Counted from the first letter of the stretch, positions 8,947-19,089 are shown. The stretch is DNA of 64,000 nt from Algorimicrobium echini (GCF_900115185.1 NZ_FOVN01000002.1:404335-468334); one strand, 5' to 3'. Notes: generated by a model not told the origin, from the sequence alone. Numbers and translations: made by a program.

Positions 8947-10180
8947 CTCTAATAATTTTTAAGATACCTTTTGCTCCTTTTACCAAAAGCGTGTCATTTT
9001 TGTAGTGATAAATTTCCAAATTCTTTACAGGTTCCGGATTCATATACAAATAATCATACAACGCTTTTCGTTGCGATATATACTTATCTTGCTCAATGTT
9101 AATTGGCATGCTTTGAATTTCTAAAGCCAGCGCTTCATCTGCATACTCAACTTTAAAGGCATCTAACAAAACGGTTTCATTTTTAGTTCCACCAACTAAC
9201 TGATACTTTAAATTATGAACTTTAGTACTATATTTTCTATCTCTAAACTCACGTTTAAAATTGAAATATTTTTCTAAAAAACTTGCTGTAAGTCTACTTT
9301 TAAGAGATTTTGAATCATACAATATGTGGTAGTAAGTTTGATACCTATCATCACTCCATCGCTTTTTATAATCAAAATCACCTTGGGTATAGTCGAAAAT
9401 TTCAATACCATTATCAAAACTCCATTCTAACATTTTCAAAATGGTGGTATGCCCAATATTATACCGGTAAAAATCAATATCAAACACAGTTAAAGCTTCA
9501 ACTAAAATGGTGTCAAAATGATAACTAAAAGTAATACCTATAGGCTTAGAATCACAGTATATAACAAACAAAGAAGCCGTACCTTCATTTATCATTTTAA
9601 AGGCTAATTCTGTATAAAAGGCCCACAAATCAGGTTCCAGTTCACCACAAGGTTCTCCTTTATTAGCGTAACGCTTTTCAAAAAGGTTGTAAAAACTATT
9701 GAAAACAGTATCAAAGTCTGATTTAGTAATATCACCATGATACATGGAGTAATTTACTGTAAAATTAGCTTCTAAACGACTAACATTACGCCGTAATTTA
9801 GAACGCGTATTAGACTTGTAAATAGTTTTCAAATAAGCGTCCAAAGACTCATAATTTGCAACGCGAGTAATATAACCTTCATACTGAAAAACCTTTTTCA
9901 GCTTTAATCGAGATGATTTTTCAGGCTCGCAAATTTCTTGGTAAGAAGGAATATCACGAATTAAATAAACGTTTCCTTTACAGTCTGTAGCTTTCGAATC
10001 TATTTTATAGGTCAATCCATTAGTTAACTTATTACCTATATTTATAAAACAAGGAATTACAGCATGCTTATAAAACGCAACTGGGTTTATGATATTGGTA
10101 ACTATTCCATGTTTGTTTTCATTAAAGTGCTTTAACCAAACAGATTTAAATGTATTAGACGAAAATGGATTTTTAATCAT
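8936..10180 (-). CDS. CelD/BcsL-like GNAT acyltransferase, copy 1
   Basis: This 414-residue protein is the paralog of the downstream gene. It carries DYTQGDFDYKKRW (core 267-275), the basic segment NTRSKLRRNVSRLE around residues 124-137 and a GH-containing helix NIGHTTILKMLEW. These are hallmarks of CelD-like GNAT proteins (PF13480). The tandem pair probably arose by duplication and may act on two positions of one glycan or on two aminosugars, which would match the two DegT aminotransferases of the locus; this is inference. Transcription starts in the 366-bp gap to its right and runs against the polysaccharide operon. Confidence 0.72.
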   Translation of the reverse strand: MIKNPFSSNTFKSVWLKHFNENKHGIVTNIINPVAFYKHAVIPCFINIGNKLTNGLTYKIDSKATDCKGNVYLIRDIPSYQEICEPEKSSRLKLKKVFQYEGYITRVANYESLDAYLKTIYKSNTRSKLRRNVSRLEANFTVNYSMYHGDITKSDFDTVFNSFYNLFEKRYANKGEPCGELEPDLWAFYTELAFKMINEGTASLFVIYCDSKPIGITFSYHFDTILVEALTVFDIDFYRYNIGHTTILKMLEWSFDNGIEIFDYTQGDFDYKKRWSDDRYQTYYHILYDSKSLKSRLTASFLEKYFNFKREFRDRKYSTKVHNLKYQLVGGTKNETVLLDAFKVEYADEALALEIQSMPINIEQDKYISQRKALYDYLYMNPEPVKNLEIYHYKNDTLLVKGAKGILKIIRDEA

Positions 10181-10546
10181 AAAAAAGTTTCGATATCAGG
10201 TTTAAAATTAGTTTTTTTAATGAATAAACTTGAGTCAAATACTATTTTTTAGATGTATTTAAAAAAAAACGATATAAACGGTATTTTTATAGCAAGATTT
10301 CGGTAATTATTGTAATATTTACCTTGTAGAACCAAATAGTTATTTAACAAAAATTCTATTCAAATAAGTACCTGAAAAATCTTAATAATTGAAATGCCAA
10401 ATACTGTTAACACGCAAGTTAATACGACAAAAGGCTAAAAAATAAGATTAAAACTACGGTTGCGTTTTATTGAAAATCAAAAAACGTAGAAATTAGTTAT
10501 TTATCGTATTTATTTGATGGAAACTATTTAAACATAGATATTTACG
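10181..10546. other. Divergent intergenic region with imperfect palindrome
   Basis: This 366-bp AT-rich gap separates the minus-strand GNAT pair from the plus-strand operon that starts at 10547, so it must hold two promoters. I found no exact TAnnTTTG box on either strand. The clearest structure is a 22-bp imperfect palindrome at 10302-10323: GGTAA, one mismatch, TATT, a two-base centre and the mirror arms. It could be an operator or simply AT-rich chance symmetry. No open frame longer than about 15 codons was noticed. Confidence 0.4.
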
Positions 10547-11689
10547 ATGACAAAAAATGCTTCGGGAGTGAAATCTAAAATATGGTTGTCAGCACCGCAC
10601 ATGAGTGGTTTTGAGGAACATTTTATAAATCAAGCTTTTAAAACCAACTGGATTGCACCTTTAGGACCCAATGTTGATGGCTTTGAAAATGATTTAGAAA
10701 CATATTTAGAGCATCAATCTCATGTTACAGCATTAAGCTCTGGAACAGCTGCGATACATTTAGCGTTAAAACTTTTAAATGTTTCAGTTGGCGACGAGGT
10801 GCTTTGTCAAACAAAAACATTTATTGCGTCGGTAAATCCAGTTATTTATGTAGGTGCAACACCTGTTTTTATTGATAGCGAGACACAAACATGGAACATG
10901 TGTCCCGAGTTATTAGAAAAAGCAATATTGGACAGAATTTCTAAAGGAAAAAAACCAAAAGCCATTATTGCCATAAATTTATATGGAATGCCATACAACG
11001 TAACACACATACATGCAATTACTAAAAAGTATCAGATACCTGTTATTGAGGACAGCGCTGAAGCTCTTGGCAGTCGTTATAAAGCGCAACCATGTGGTAC
11101 GTTTGGTGATTTTTCTATTTTATCATTTAATGGAAATAAAATAATAACAACGTCTGGAGGTGGCGCATTAGTTTCTAGAAATAGTGAATTAAAAAACCGC
11201 GCTATTTTTTTGGCAACTCAAGCCAAAGACTCTGGTATAAATTATAACCATTCAGAAGTCGGTTTTAACTATAGAATGTCCAATATTTTAGCTGGTATTG
11301 GTAGAGGTCAAATGCAAGTTTTAGAAAATAGAATCCAAATCAGGCGTGCACACCATGAGTATTACAAAAACGCTTTAAGCCATATAACAGAAATTGAATT
11401 TTTAAACGAGCCTGAAAACTATCATTCTAACCGTTGGTTAACAGCCGTTTTATTCAAAACAAAAGCAATAAGAGATGGTGTTTTAAATGCTCTATTAAAT
11501 GAAAATATAGAATCTAGACCATCATGGAAACCCATGCACCAACAACCCGTATTTGAAAATTACCCAAGTTATTTGAATGGTGTATCGGACAATTTGTTTG
11601 AAAGAGGTTTATGTTTGCCTAGTGGTTCCAGTTTAACACATGTAGAGTTAGATCGGGTTAATCAAGTAATTAAAAATTATTTTGGATAA
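10547..11689 (+). CDS. DegT/DnrJ/EryC1/StrS aminotransferase (PglE-like)
   Basis: A 380-residue PLP enzyme with ALSSGTAAIHLAL (phosphate loop, about 63-75), VIEDSAEALGSRY (D169 bonding the pyridine ring) and LSFNGNKIITTSGGG, with the catalytic lysine at about K198. The wording of these motifs is closest to PglE, which aminates UDP-4-keto-6-deoxy-GlcNAc. The next gene, overlapping by 8 bases, is a PglF-like dehydratase that would supply exactly that keto sugar, so the pair probably makes a UDP-4-amino-4,6-dideoxy sugar. A PglD-type acetyltransferase is not seen in the window. Confidence 0.88.
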   Translation: MTKNASGVKSKIWLSAPHMSGFEEHFINQAFKTNWIAPLGPNVDGFENDLETYLEHQSHVTALSSGTAAIHLALKLLNVSVGDEVLCQTKTFIASVNPVIYVGATPVFIDSETQTWNMCPELLEKAILDRISKGKKPKAIIAINLYGMPYNVTHIHAITKKYQIPVIEDSAEALGSRYKAQPCGTFGDFSILSFNGNKIITTSGGGALVSRNSELKNRAIFLATQAKDSGINYNHSEVGFNYRMSNILAGIGRGQMQVLENRIQIRRAHHEYYKNALSHITEIEFLNEPENYHSNRWLTAVLFKTKAIRDGVLNALLNENIESRPSWKPMHQQPVFENYPSYLNGVSDNLFERGLCLPSGSSLTHVELDRVNQVIKNYFG

Positions 11690-13580
11690 AATATATCACT
11701 TATTACGAAAATTATCAAATCGCTATGCGTCCAAATGGGTGGTACTCTTATTTGACTCATGTATCATTGCATTTACATTTTTTATTGCCTATCTAATCCG
11801 TTTTAATTTTCAAATTGATTTTGATTTTTCCATGTTCCTCAAGCAGATACCCTTTGTTGTTTTTGCAGGGGTAATCAGTTTTCTTTTAGTTAGCTCCCAC
11901 AAAGGTGTTGTCCGTTTTACTGGTTTTAAGGATGTTGTTAATATTATTATAGGTGTAAATATTTTAGCAACCATACTCATTATTTCTACTTTTATGAGTA
12001 GGAAATACAACTATAACAATGTTTTTGATATTCCAGGTTCTATAATATATATTCATTTATTACTCAATATCTTTTTTCTCATTGGTGCCAAATTCTTCAT
12101 TAAATCAATTTACAGAAGTTTAATAACAGAAAATGAAGATCAGAAAAAAAGTATCGTTTTAATTTATGGTGCCGGAGATTCTGGAATCATTACCTATAAC
12201 GCAATTGCAAATGATGCTAAAAGCGATATAGATGTTTTTGGTTTTATTGATGATAACGACCGTAAAGTTGGCAAAAAAATTAACTTATTAAACGTTTATC
12301 ATCCAACAAGTATTACAAAACATTTTATTGAAAAGCATCATATTGATTCGGTAATTATTTCTATTCAGAATATTAATTCAAACCGACTACTTCAAATTAC
12401 GAGTAAGTTATTTGCGTTAAACTTAAATGTTAAAATTGTTCCTGCTGTTCAAACGTGGATAGATGGCGATTTAAGCATTGGTCAAATTAAAGACATTAAA
12501 ATTGAAGATTTATTAGGCAGAGAACCTATAAATATTGACAATCCAGTTTTAAATGACGAATATAGCAATCGGGTTATTCTTGTTACAGGAGCTGCCGGCT
12601 CCATTGGTAGTGAACTAGTTCGAAAACTATCAGTTTTCAACTTTAAAAGCTTAATTCTTGTTGATAATGCCGAATCGCCTTTATATGATTTACAACAAGA
12701 ATTAATTCGGAATGGTATTAAAAATGTGACACCTATTATTGCGGACATTAGAAACAATGTGCGTTTAGATGCTATTTTCAACTTACATAAACCCGAAATA
12801 GTTTTTCACGCAGCTGCTTATAAACACGTCCCGTTAATGGAACAAAACCCTTATGAGGCTGTAAGTGTTAATGTTAGAGGCACTAAAAATGTGGTGTATT
12901 TGTCCAAAAAATACGGAGCTAAAAAATTCATATTAATTTCCACAGATAAGGCGGTAAATCCAACCAATGTGATGGGAGCTACTAAACGAATAGCAGAAAT
13001 GCTTATTTGCTGTCAACAAAACTCACAATCCACTACTAAATTCATCATCACACGATTTGGAAATGTATTAGGGTCCAACGGCTCTGTAATTCCTTTATTT
13101 AAGAAACAAATTGAATCTGGAGGCCCTATAACCGTTACTCATAAAGACATTATTAGGTACTTTATGACTATCCCAGAAGCTAGCCTTTTAGTTCTAGAAG
13201 CAGCAGCTATGGGATTAGGTCATGAAATTTTTGTTTTTGATATGGGTAAACCAATTAAGATTTATGATTTGGCCATGAATATGATTGCTTTATCAGGATT
13301 GAAATATCCTACAGATATTGATATTAAAATAACAGGGTTAAGACCTGGCGAAAAAATATTTGAAGAATTGCTTATTGAAGGTGAAAATACCAAACCCACG
13401 TATAATGAGAAAATTATGATTGCTAAATGCAAACCTGTTAGCATTGAAATGACTGAAAACCTAATAAAAGAACTCTGTTTATTAGGTTCTAATTCTCAAA
13501 ATATTGAAATTGTATCAAAAATAAAAGCTATAGTAGCAGAATACAACCCGAATAATTCAACATATGATGTTTTAAACTAA
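11682..13580 (+). CDS. PglF/CapD-like nucleotide-sugar 4,6-dehydratase, membrane-bound
   Basis: This 632-residue protein has four hydrophobic segments in residues 20-140, a first Rossmann domain (IYGAGDSG, about 162-169) and a second SDR domain starting VTGAAGSIGSE at 301. The SDR active site reads ISTDKAVNPTNVMGATK, the form in which the usual YxxxK tyrosine is replaced by methionine, as in PglF/WbpM/CapD inverting or retaining 4,6-dehydratases. The reaction is UDP-GlcNAc to the 4-keto-6-deoxy sugar. It overlaps the PglE-like gene and is followed after 11 bases by the Wza gene, so sugar synthesis and export are co-expressed. Confidence 0.9.
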   Translation: MDKIYHLLRKLSNRYASKWVVLLFDSCIIAFTFFIAYLIRFNFQIDFDFSMFLKQIPFVVFAGVISFLLVSSHKGVVRFTGFKDVVNIIIGVNILATILIISTFMSRKYNYNNVFDIPGSIIYIHLLLNIFFLIGAKFFIKSIYRSLITENEDQKKSIVLIYGAGDSGIITYNAIANDAKSDIDVFGFIDDNDRKVGKKINLLNVYHPTSITKHFIEKHHIDSVIISIQNINSNRLLQITSKLFALNLNVKIVPAVQTWIDGDLSIGQIKDIKIEDLLGREPINIDNPVLNDEYSNRVILVTGAAGSIGSELVRKLSVFNFKSLILVDNAESPLYDLQQELIRNGIKNVTPIIADIRNNVRLDAIFNLHKPEIVFHAAAYKHVPLMEQNPYEAVSVNVRGTKNVVYLSKKYGAKKFILISTDKAVNPTNVMGATKRIAEMLICCQQNSQSTTKFIITRFGNVLGSNGSVIPLFKKQIESGGPITVTHKDIIRYFMTIPEASLLVLEAAAMGLGHEIFVFDMGKPIKIYDLAMNMIALSGLKYPTDIDIKITGLRPGEKIFEELLIEGENTKPTYNEKIMIAKCKPVSIEMTENLIKELCLLGSNSQNIEIVSKIKAIVAEYNPNNSTYDVLN

Positions 13581-13591
13581 AAAAACCAACT

Positions 13592-14374
13592 ATGATTAAC
13601 CTTAAAAACATTATTAAAAAAACGAGCCTATTAGTAATAATAGCAGCCGTTTCATCTTGTGTTACAAGCAAAGAAATAATTTATTTTCAAGACGAACCTG
13701 TTAGCGAATATAATGATATTGCTATGAATTCTGATATTATTTACAAACCCAACGATTTAATATTTATTAGTATTGGTGGCGATGCTGATGCTGTAGCTCC
13801 ATTTAATCTACCAGCCGTATCATATAGTGTGTCCTCGGTAAATGCCAATGCCGACCTTAAAATGCCAACTTATTTAATTGATAAAAATGGTAATATTGAA
13901 TATCCCGTTTTGGGAACCATTAAATTGGGTGGATTAACCAGAGAAGATGCCACTTCTTATCTGAAAAAAGAAATTAGTAAATACGTTAAGGATCCAGTAA
14001 TTAATATTCGGTTAATTAATTTTACAATAACGGTTTTAGGTGAAGTGCGAAACCCTGGCACTTTTACAGTTGAGGATGAGCGCATATCATTAATTGAAGC
14101 TTTAGGGTTAGCAGGCGATTTGACCATTTATGGTAAAAGAGAAAATGTATTTTTAATTCGTGAACGTGATGGTAAAAAAGTTTTCACGAAATTCGATTTA
14201 ACTAAAATAAGCACTATTTCATCACCAAATTACTATTTAGAGCAAAATGATGTCTTGGTAATTGAGCCTAATAGTGCCAAAATCCGTTCAGCTTCTTATA
14301 ACCAAAATAATGGCGTAATCATTTCAGCTGTAGGGACTTTAGCAACAATTTTAGCGATTTTTTTAGTTAATTAA
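13592..14374 (+). CDS. wza: Polysaccharide export lipoprotein (Wza/OPX family)
   Basis: A 260-residue outer-membrane polysaccharide export protein. The N-terminal hydrophobic stretch ends in the lipobox VSSC with the lipidated cysteine at residue 23. A Poly_export domain (PNDLIFISIGGD onward) and SLBB-type beta-grasp segments (TVLGEVRNPGTFTVED) follow. A C-terminal hydrophobic helix VIISAVGTLATILAIFLV resembles the short transmembrane segment found in many Bacteroidota OPX proteins. It would form the periplasmic and outer-membrane channel with the co-polymerase encoded 22 bases downstream. It is shorter than E. coli Wza, typical for the phylum. Confidence 0.9.
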   Translation: MINLKNIIKKTSLLVIIAAVSSCVTSKEIIYFQDEPVSEYNDIAMNSDIIYKPNDLIFISIGGDADAVAPFNLPAVSYSVSSVNANADLKMPTYLIDKNGNIEYPVLGTIKLGGLTREDATSYLKKEISKYVKDPVINIRLINFTITVLGEVRNPGTFTVEDERISLIEALGLAGDLTIYGKRENVFLIRERDGKKVFTKFDLTKISTISSPNYYLEQNDVLVIEPNSAKIRSASYNQNNGVIISAVGTLATILAIFLVN

Positions 14375-14396
14375 AGCATTTACAAGATAGACCTAG

Positions 14397-16751
14397 ATGA
14401 AACAAAATGCACATTTTAGAGATTTAATTGAGCCTTATTTAAACAGATGGAAATTTATAATTCTATGTGTTTTTAGCGCATTAGCATTAGCGTTTGTGTA
14501 TTTACGCTACGCAAGTAATCAATATCAAGCAAAAGCAACTATCAAGATAAAGGACGACAAATCTCAAGGTAAATTACCTGAAATTTCTAGTCTACAAAAT
14601 TATGGCCTATTTAGTAATGACCAAAATAATGTTTTAGATGAAATTGAAATTATTAAATCGCGTAACCTTATTGAAAGTGTTATTAAGGATTTAAAATTTA
14701 ACATCCAATTCTTTGTTGAAGGCCGTATTCAAGCCCATGAGGTTTATACAAATCCACCTTTAAACATCAACTTTAGCACAACAGACTCCTTACTACATAA
14801 AATTGATACCACTTTCAATATCCGTATTAATTCATCAAAAGATTTCATATTTAAAGGTATTCCACAAGACACAAAAATTTTAAAAGGAAACACCGCCCAG
14901 TATGATGATATAGAGGGCATTCTTTATGATTTTGGGGAAAATGTAGAAACAGGTTTTGGAGATATTATTATAACACCCAACATTGGACAGTATGCCACAA
15001 AAATTGGTTCCGATATTACCATTAGAATCCAACCTGTAAATAATGTAACCAGTGATTACAAATCCAGACTTCAAATTCAAACCAATGAATTATCGAGTAT
15101 TATAAAGCTTACCATTAATGATAATGTACGAGAGAAAGGTGTGCTTTTTTTAAACAAACTAATTGAAAAATACAATGACGATGTTATAAACGACAAACAA
15201 AAAGTTGTTGAAGCCACATCTACATTTATTAACGACCGATTGGAAGGCGTATCGCGTGAATTGGGAATTGTAGATTTAACAGCAGAAGATATTCAGCAAG
15301 AAAACAAACTTACCAATCTAGCAACACAGTCTAATATTTTCCTTCAAACCGAAAAGGAAAACGAAGCAAAGATAACAGAAACAGGAAGAGAAATTCAGTT
15401 AATTGATTACATGAAAGATTATTTAGCCAATAATCAAGACCCAAATGATTTACTTCCGCTTAATATAGGTATTGAAGATGGCAATATTGGCCAAGTGGCT
15501 AAACGCCACAACAGCTTGGTTCAAGAACGCGATCGCATATTAAAAAACTCTAGTGAAATAAACCCTACAGTTGTTAATTTAACAAATCAAATAAATCAAT
15601 TAAAAGCAGACCTTTCGCAAAGTTTAAATAGTAAAAGGTCTACAAGCCAAATTACATATAACAGTTTAGTTGCTGAGAACTCTCGAATTAATTCACAAAT
15701 TTATTCAGCTCCTCAAAAAGAACGCCAGTTTAAAGACATAAAGCGACAACAAGATATTAAAGAATCTCTCTATTTATACTTGCTACAAAAACGCGAAGAA
15801 TCCGCCATAACGCATGGAGTTTCTTCACCCAATGCTAAAATTGTAGACAAAGCATATGCTTCAGGAAGACCTGTTGCTCCTAAACCAACTATTATTATTC
15901 TAGCTGCTATTATTTTAGGATTTAGTTTTCCAATAGGTATCATTTATCTGTTAACACTTTTAGATACCAAAGTACATTCGTCTCAAGATATCAAAAAAGC
16001 TGTAGACATCCCTTTTATTGGCGACATACCTAAATCAAGCAAACGTACACAGCTAATAAAACAAATTGATTATTCTCCTAAAGCTGAAGCTTTTAGAATG
16101 ATACGAACCAATGTTGAGTTTATGCTTAAAGGCATTGAAAAGCATTCAAAAGTAATTTTTGTTACCTCTACTACCAGCAAAGAAGGTAAATCTCATACAT
16201 CAATTAATTTAGCCTTATCACTCTCCTATTCTAATAAAAGAGTACTTCTTATAGAAACGGATATTCGTGTACCAAAAGCTACCAACTATCTCGATGTGAA
16301 AAATGAAGTTGGATTAACAAATTACATCAGCGACCCGAGTTTGCAACTGTCTGACGTAACGGTACCACTTAAAGACAACAGTTTTCTAGATGTAATTCCT
16401 TCTGGTGTTATTCCTCCAAACCCAGCAGAATTATTAATGAGTGCTCGTATGCAAGAATTATTTGATACAGTAGATAGTCAATATGACTACATTGTAGTAG
16501 ATACAGCAGCAGTAGGATTGGTAACAGATACATTATTGATTAGCAACCATGCCGATTTATTTATTTATGTAGTTCGTGCTAATTACCTAGACAAGAGACG
16601 CTTGCAGATAGCAAACAACATGTATCAGGAAAAACGGTTGCCAAACATGACCATTCTCTTGAATGGTGTCGATCATAAAAAGGCTAATGGCTATGGTTAC
16701 GGATACGGTAAAAACCCAAATAAAAAGAAATGGTGGCAACGCAGTAAGTAA
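14397..16751 (+). CDS. wzc: Polysaccharide co-polymerase with BY-kinase domain (Wzc-like)
   Basis: A 784-residue Wzc-type protein. TM1 lies at about 18-36, followed by a Wzz domain, a long coiled-coil stretch (about 260-460), the proline motif RPVAPKP and TM2 (about 498-521). The cytoplasmic kinase domain has Walker A TSTTSKEGKS (590-599) and Walker A' VLLIETDIRVP (616-626). The first acidic residue of Walker A' is Glu rather than the more usual Asp. The C-tail GYGYGYGK carries only three tyrosines before a basic end, a small autophosphorylation cluster. It controls chain length and export with the Wza-like protein upstream. Confidence 0.91.
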   Translation: MKQNAHFRDLIEPYLNRWKFIILCVFSALALAFVYLRYASNQYQAKATIKIKDDKSQGKLPEISSLQNYGLFSNDQNNVLDEIEIIKSRNLIESVIKDLKFNIQFFVEGRIQAHEVYTNPPLNINFSTTDSLLHKIDTTFNIRINSSKDFIFKGIPQDTKILKGNTAQYDDIEGILYDFGENVETGFGDIIITPNIGQYATKIGSDITIRIQPVNNVTSDYKSRLQIQTNELSSIIKLTINDNVREKGVLFLNKLIEKYNDDVINDKQKVVEATSTFINDRLEGVSRELGIVDLTAEDIQQENKLTNLATQSNIFLQTEKENEAKITETGREIQLIDYMKDYLANNQDPNDLLPLNIGIEDGNIGQVAKRHNSLVQERDRILKNSSEINPTVVNLTNQINQLKADLSQSLNSKRSTSQITYNSLVAENSRINSQIYSAPQKERQFKDIKRQQDIKESLYLYLLQKREESAITHGVSSPNAKIVDKAYASGRPVAPKPTIIILAAIILGFSFPIGIIYLLTLLDTKVHSSQDIKKAVDIPFIGDIPKSSKRTQLIKQIDYSPKAEAFRMIRTNVEFMLKGIEKHSKVIFVTSTTSKEGKSHTSINLALSLSYSNKRVLLIETDIRVPKATNYLDVKNEVGLTNYISDPSLQLSDVTVPLKDNSFLDVIPSGVIPPNPAELLMSARMQELFDTVDSQYDYIVVDTAAVGLVTDTLLISNHADLFIYVVRANYLDKRRLQIANNMYQEKRLPNMTILLNGVDHKKANGYGYGYGKNPNKKKWWQRSK

Positions 16752-16753
16752 TG

Positions 16754-17932
16754 TTATTTAGCCGCTTTTCGTCTAGCCTTTTCCTTTTTAATTAACATGA
16801 GTTCACGTCCAGTCTGGCCGGCTACCGATGTGTTTTCTTCTGCACGTCTAATAAGATAAGGCATCACATCTTTAACAGGTCCAAATGGCACATATTTAGC
16901 TACATTATACCCTTTATTTGCTAGATTAAAACTAATATTATCACTCATACCAAATAATTGACCAAACCAAACACGATTATCAGTAATTTCAATTCCTTTC
17001 TCTTTCATTAGCTGCATCACCTTATAACTACTCAATTCGTTATGTGTACCAACAAAAACAGATATGTCTGATATATGGTCTAGAATATACTGCGCAGCTG
17101 CGTTAAAATTTTCATCAGTTGCTAATTTACTTTCACAAATAGGTGTTGGATAATTATTTTCCATAGCGCGCTCATGCTCTTTTTCCATATATGCACCACG
17201 AACAATTTTATACCCTAGATAAAATCCTTCTTTTCTAGCTAATTCATGCTGTCTTTTTAAAAAATCCATTCGGTCATGACGGTACATTTGCAAGGTATTA
17301 TAAACAATTGTTACATCTTTATTATACTTACGCATCATATCTGTTACCAAATCATCAACAGCATCTTGAATCCAACTTTCTTCAGCATCAATTAATATTT
17401 CAACATCCTTTTCTTTTCCTAGTTTACACACAGCATCATAACGCGCCACAACCCGACTCCATTCATCTTGCTCGTTTTCGGTTAGCACTTTACCTTCACT
17501 TTTTTTCTGATATAACGCAAACCTTCCAAAACCAGAGGGTTTAAATACCGCTATTGGCATTGCTTTTCTATCATCAGAAAAACGAATAATTTTTAAGGTT
17601 TTTTCCATAGCACCATCAAAATGTGCCTCCGTTTCTTTACCTTCTACAGAATAATCCAGAACCGAACTCACACCTTTTGTAAACATGTCATCTATTACAG
17701 GTAAACAATCCTCTTCGTTTACACCTCCACAAAAATGATCAAAAACAGTTGCTCGAATAATACCTTCTACTGGTAAATGTGCTTTTATAGCAAAACGCGT
17801 TAACGCTGTACCCACTTTTACTAATGATTCATTAGAAATCATATTGAATAAAAAATGAGCGCGATTCAACTCTTTATTGCTCTTTAATTGAAAAGCAATT
17901 TCCGTATTATCAAAAATTTTTAAGTGCTCCAT
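16754..17932 (-). CDS. putA: Proline dehydrogenase, monofunctional
   Basis: A 392-residue PRODH barrel protein that oxidises proline to pyrroline-5-carboxylate with FAD. Diagnostic segments are KIVRGAYMEKEHERA and the C-terminal YLIRRAEENTSVAGQ, whose two arginines bind the proline carboxylate. There is no P5C dehydrogenase or DNA-binding domain, so it is the short type common in Bacteroidota. The stop lies 3 bases from the Wzc stop, making a convergent boundary with the polysaccharide locus. It is divergent from aroB across 94 bp. Confidence 0.92.
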   Translation of the reverse strand: MEHLKIFDNTEIAFQLKSNKELNRAHFLFNMISNESLVKVGTALTRFAIKAHLPVEGIIRATVFDHFCGGVNEEDCLPVIDDMFTKGVSSVLDYSVEGKETEAHFDGAMEKTLKIIRFSDDRKAMPIAVFKPSGFGRFALYQKKSEGKVLTENEQDEWSRVVARYDAVCKLGKEKDVEILIDAEESWIQDAVDDLVTDMMRKYNKDVTIVYNTLQMYRHDRMDFLKRQHELARKEGFYLGYKIVRGAYMEKEHERAMENNYPTPICESKLATDENFNAAAQYILDHISDISVFVGTHNELSSYKVMQLMKEKGIEITDNRVWFGQLFGMSDNISFNLANKGYNVAKYVPFGPVKDVMPYLIRRAEENTSVAGQTGRELMLIKKEKARRKAAK

Positions 17933-18026
17933 AACTGTTGAAAATTATGCAAAGATAATTATCATTCAGCTACTTTTTTATAAAAAAAACACCTTATTTT
18001 ACCTTTTATCTTTTGCAGTAATTATT

Positions 18027-19088
18027 ATGAAATCTATACAAACACCAAATTACCCAATACACTTTAATTCAAATTGTTACACAGCATTGAATAGCCATTT
18101 AAAAGAAGTTAATTATTCTATAATTTTCGTCTTAGTGGATGAAAACACGCACAATATGTGTTTGGCAAAATTTTTACAAGCTGTTGAAACTACCAATACA
18201 ATTGAAATTATTGAAATTGAATCAGGTGAGGAATATAAAACTATTGAAACCTGTGTTGGCGTTTGGAATGTTTTGTCTGAACTGGGTGCCGACCGAAAAA
18301 GCCTTATAATTAATTTGGGAGGTGGTGTTGTAACCGATTTAGGCGGTTTTGTAGCCTCAACTTTTAAACGCGGTATAAATTACATAAACGTACCTACATC
18401 CTTGTTAGCTATGGTTGATGCTAGTGTTGGTGGAAAAACAGGTGTCGATTTAGGACATTTAAAAAATCAGATTGGTGTTATCAATTCAGGCGAAATGGTA
18501 TTAATTGATACAAGTTTTTTAGAAACATTACCTAAAAATCAAATGCGTTCTGGATTAGCCGAAATGCTAAAACACGGTCTAATTTATAGTCGCGAGTACT
18601 GGAATAAATTCACCACAGAAGCACCATTAAATTACGACGCCTTAATCTATGAGTCTGTCATTATTAAAAATAGCATTGTTACTCAAGACCCATTAGAAGA
18701 AAATTTACGAAAAACTCTTAATTACGGACACACATTAGGCCATGCTATTGAATCTTATTTTTTAAGTCATCCAGAAAAAGAAGCCCTACTTCATGGTGAA
18801 GCCATTGCAATAGGTATGATATTAGCCAACTATATATCAACAGAACTAACCGGTTTCTCTAAATCAGAAAACGACCGTATTAAAAACACAATTAAATCAA
18901 TTTTTGGAGAAGTCACCATACTTCCCTCCGACTACAATGCAATAATTGACCTACTTAAATACGATAAGAAAAATGAACATGGCAATATTAATTTTGTACT
19001 TTTAGAAGATATGGGTAAAACAAAAATCAATTGTTTAGTAAGTAACGATATCATCATTAGAGCTTTTGAATACTACAAAGCATTATAA
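18027..19088 (+). CDS. aroB: 3-dehydroquinate synthase
   Basis: A 353-residue enzyme of the shikimate pathway that converts DAHP to 3-dehydroquinate using NAD and a divalent metal. NLGGGVVTDLGGFVAST is the NAD-binding region and PTSLLAMVDASVGGKTGVD the substrate loop. YGHTLGHAIE and HGEAIAIGM carry the metal-binding histidines. It stands alone, with a convergent DinB gene 1 base after its stop. Another shikimate gene, aroC, is at 50392-51450, so the pathway is dispersed. Confidence 0.95.
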   Translation: MKSIQTPNYPIHFNSNCYTALNSHLKEVNYSIIFVLVDENTHNMCLAKFLQAVETTNTIEIIEIESGEEYKTIETCVGVWNVLSELGADRKSLIINLGGGVVTDLGGFVASTFKRGINYINVPTSLLAMVDASVGGKTGVDLGHLKNQIGVINSGEMVLIDTSFLETLPKNQMRSGLAEMLKHGLIYSREYWNKFTTEAPLNYDALIYESVIIKNSIVTQDPLEENLRKTLNYGHTLGHAIESYFLSHPEKEALLHGEAIAIGMILANYISTELTGFSKSENDRIKNTIKSIFGEVTILPSDYNAIIDLLKYDKKNEHGNINFVLLEDMGKTKINCLVSNDIIIRAFEYYKAL

Positions 19089-19089
19089 T

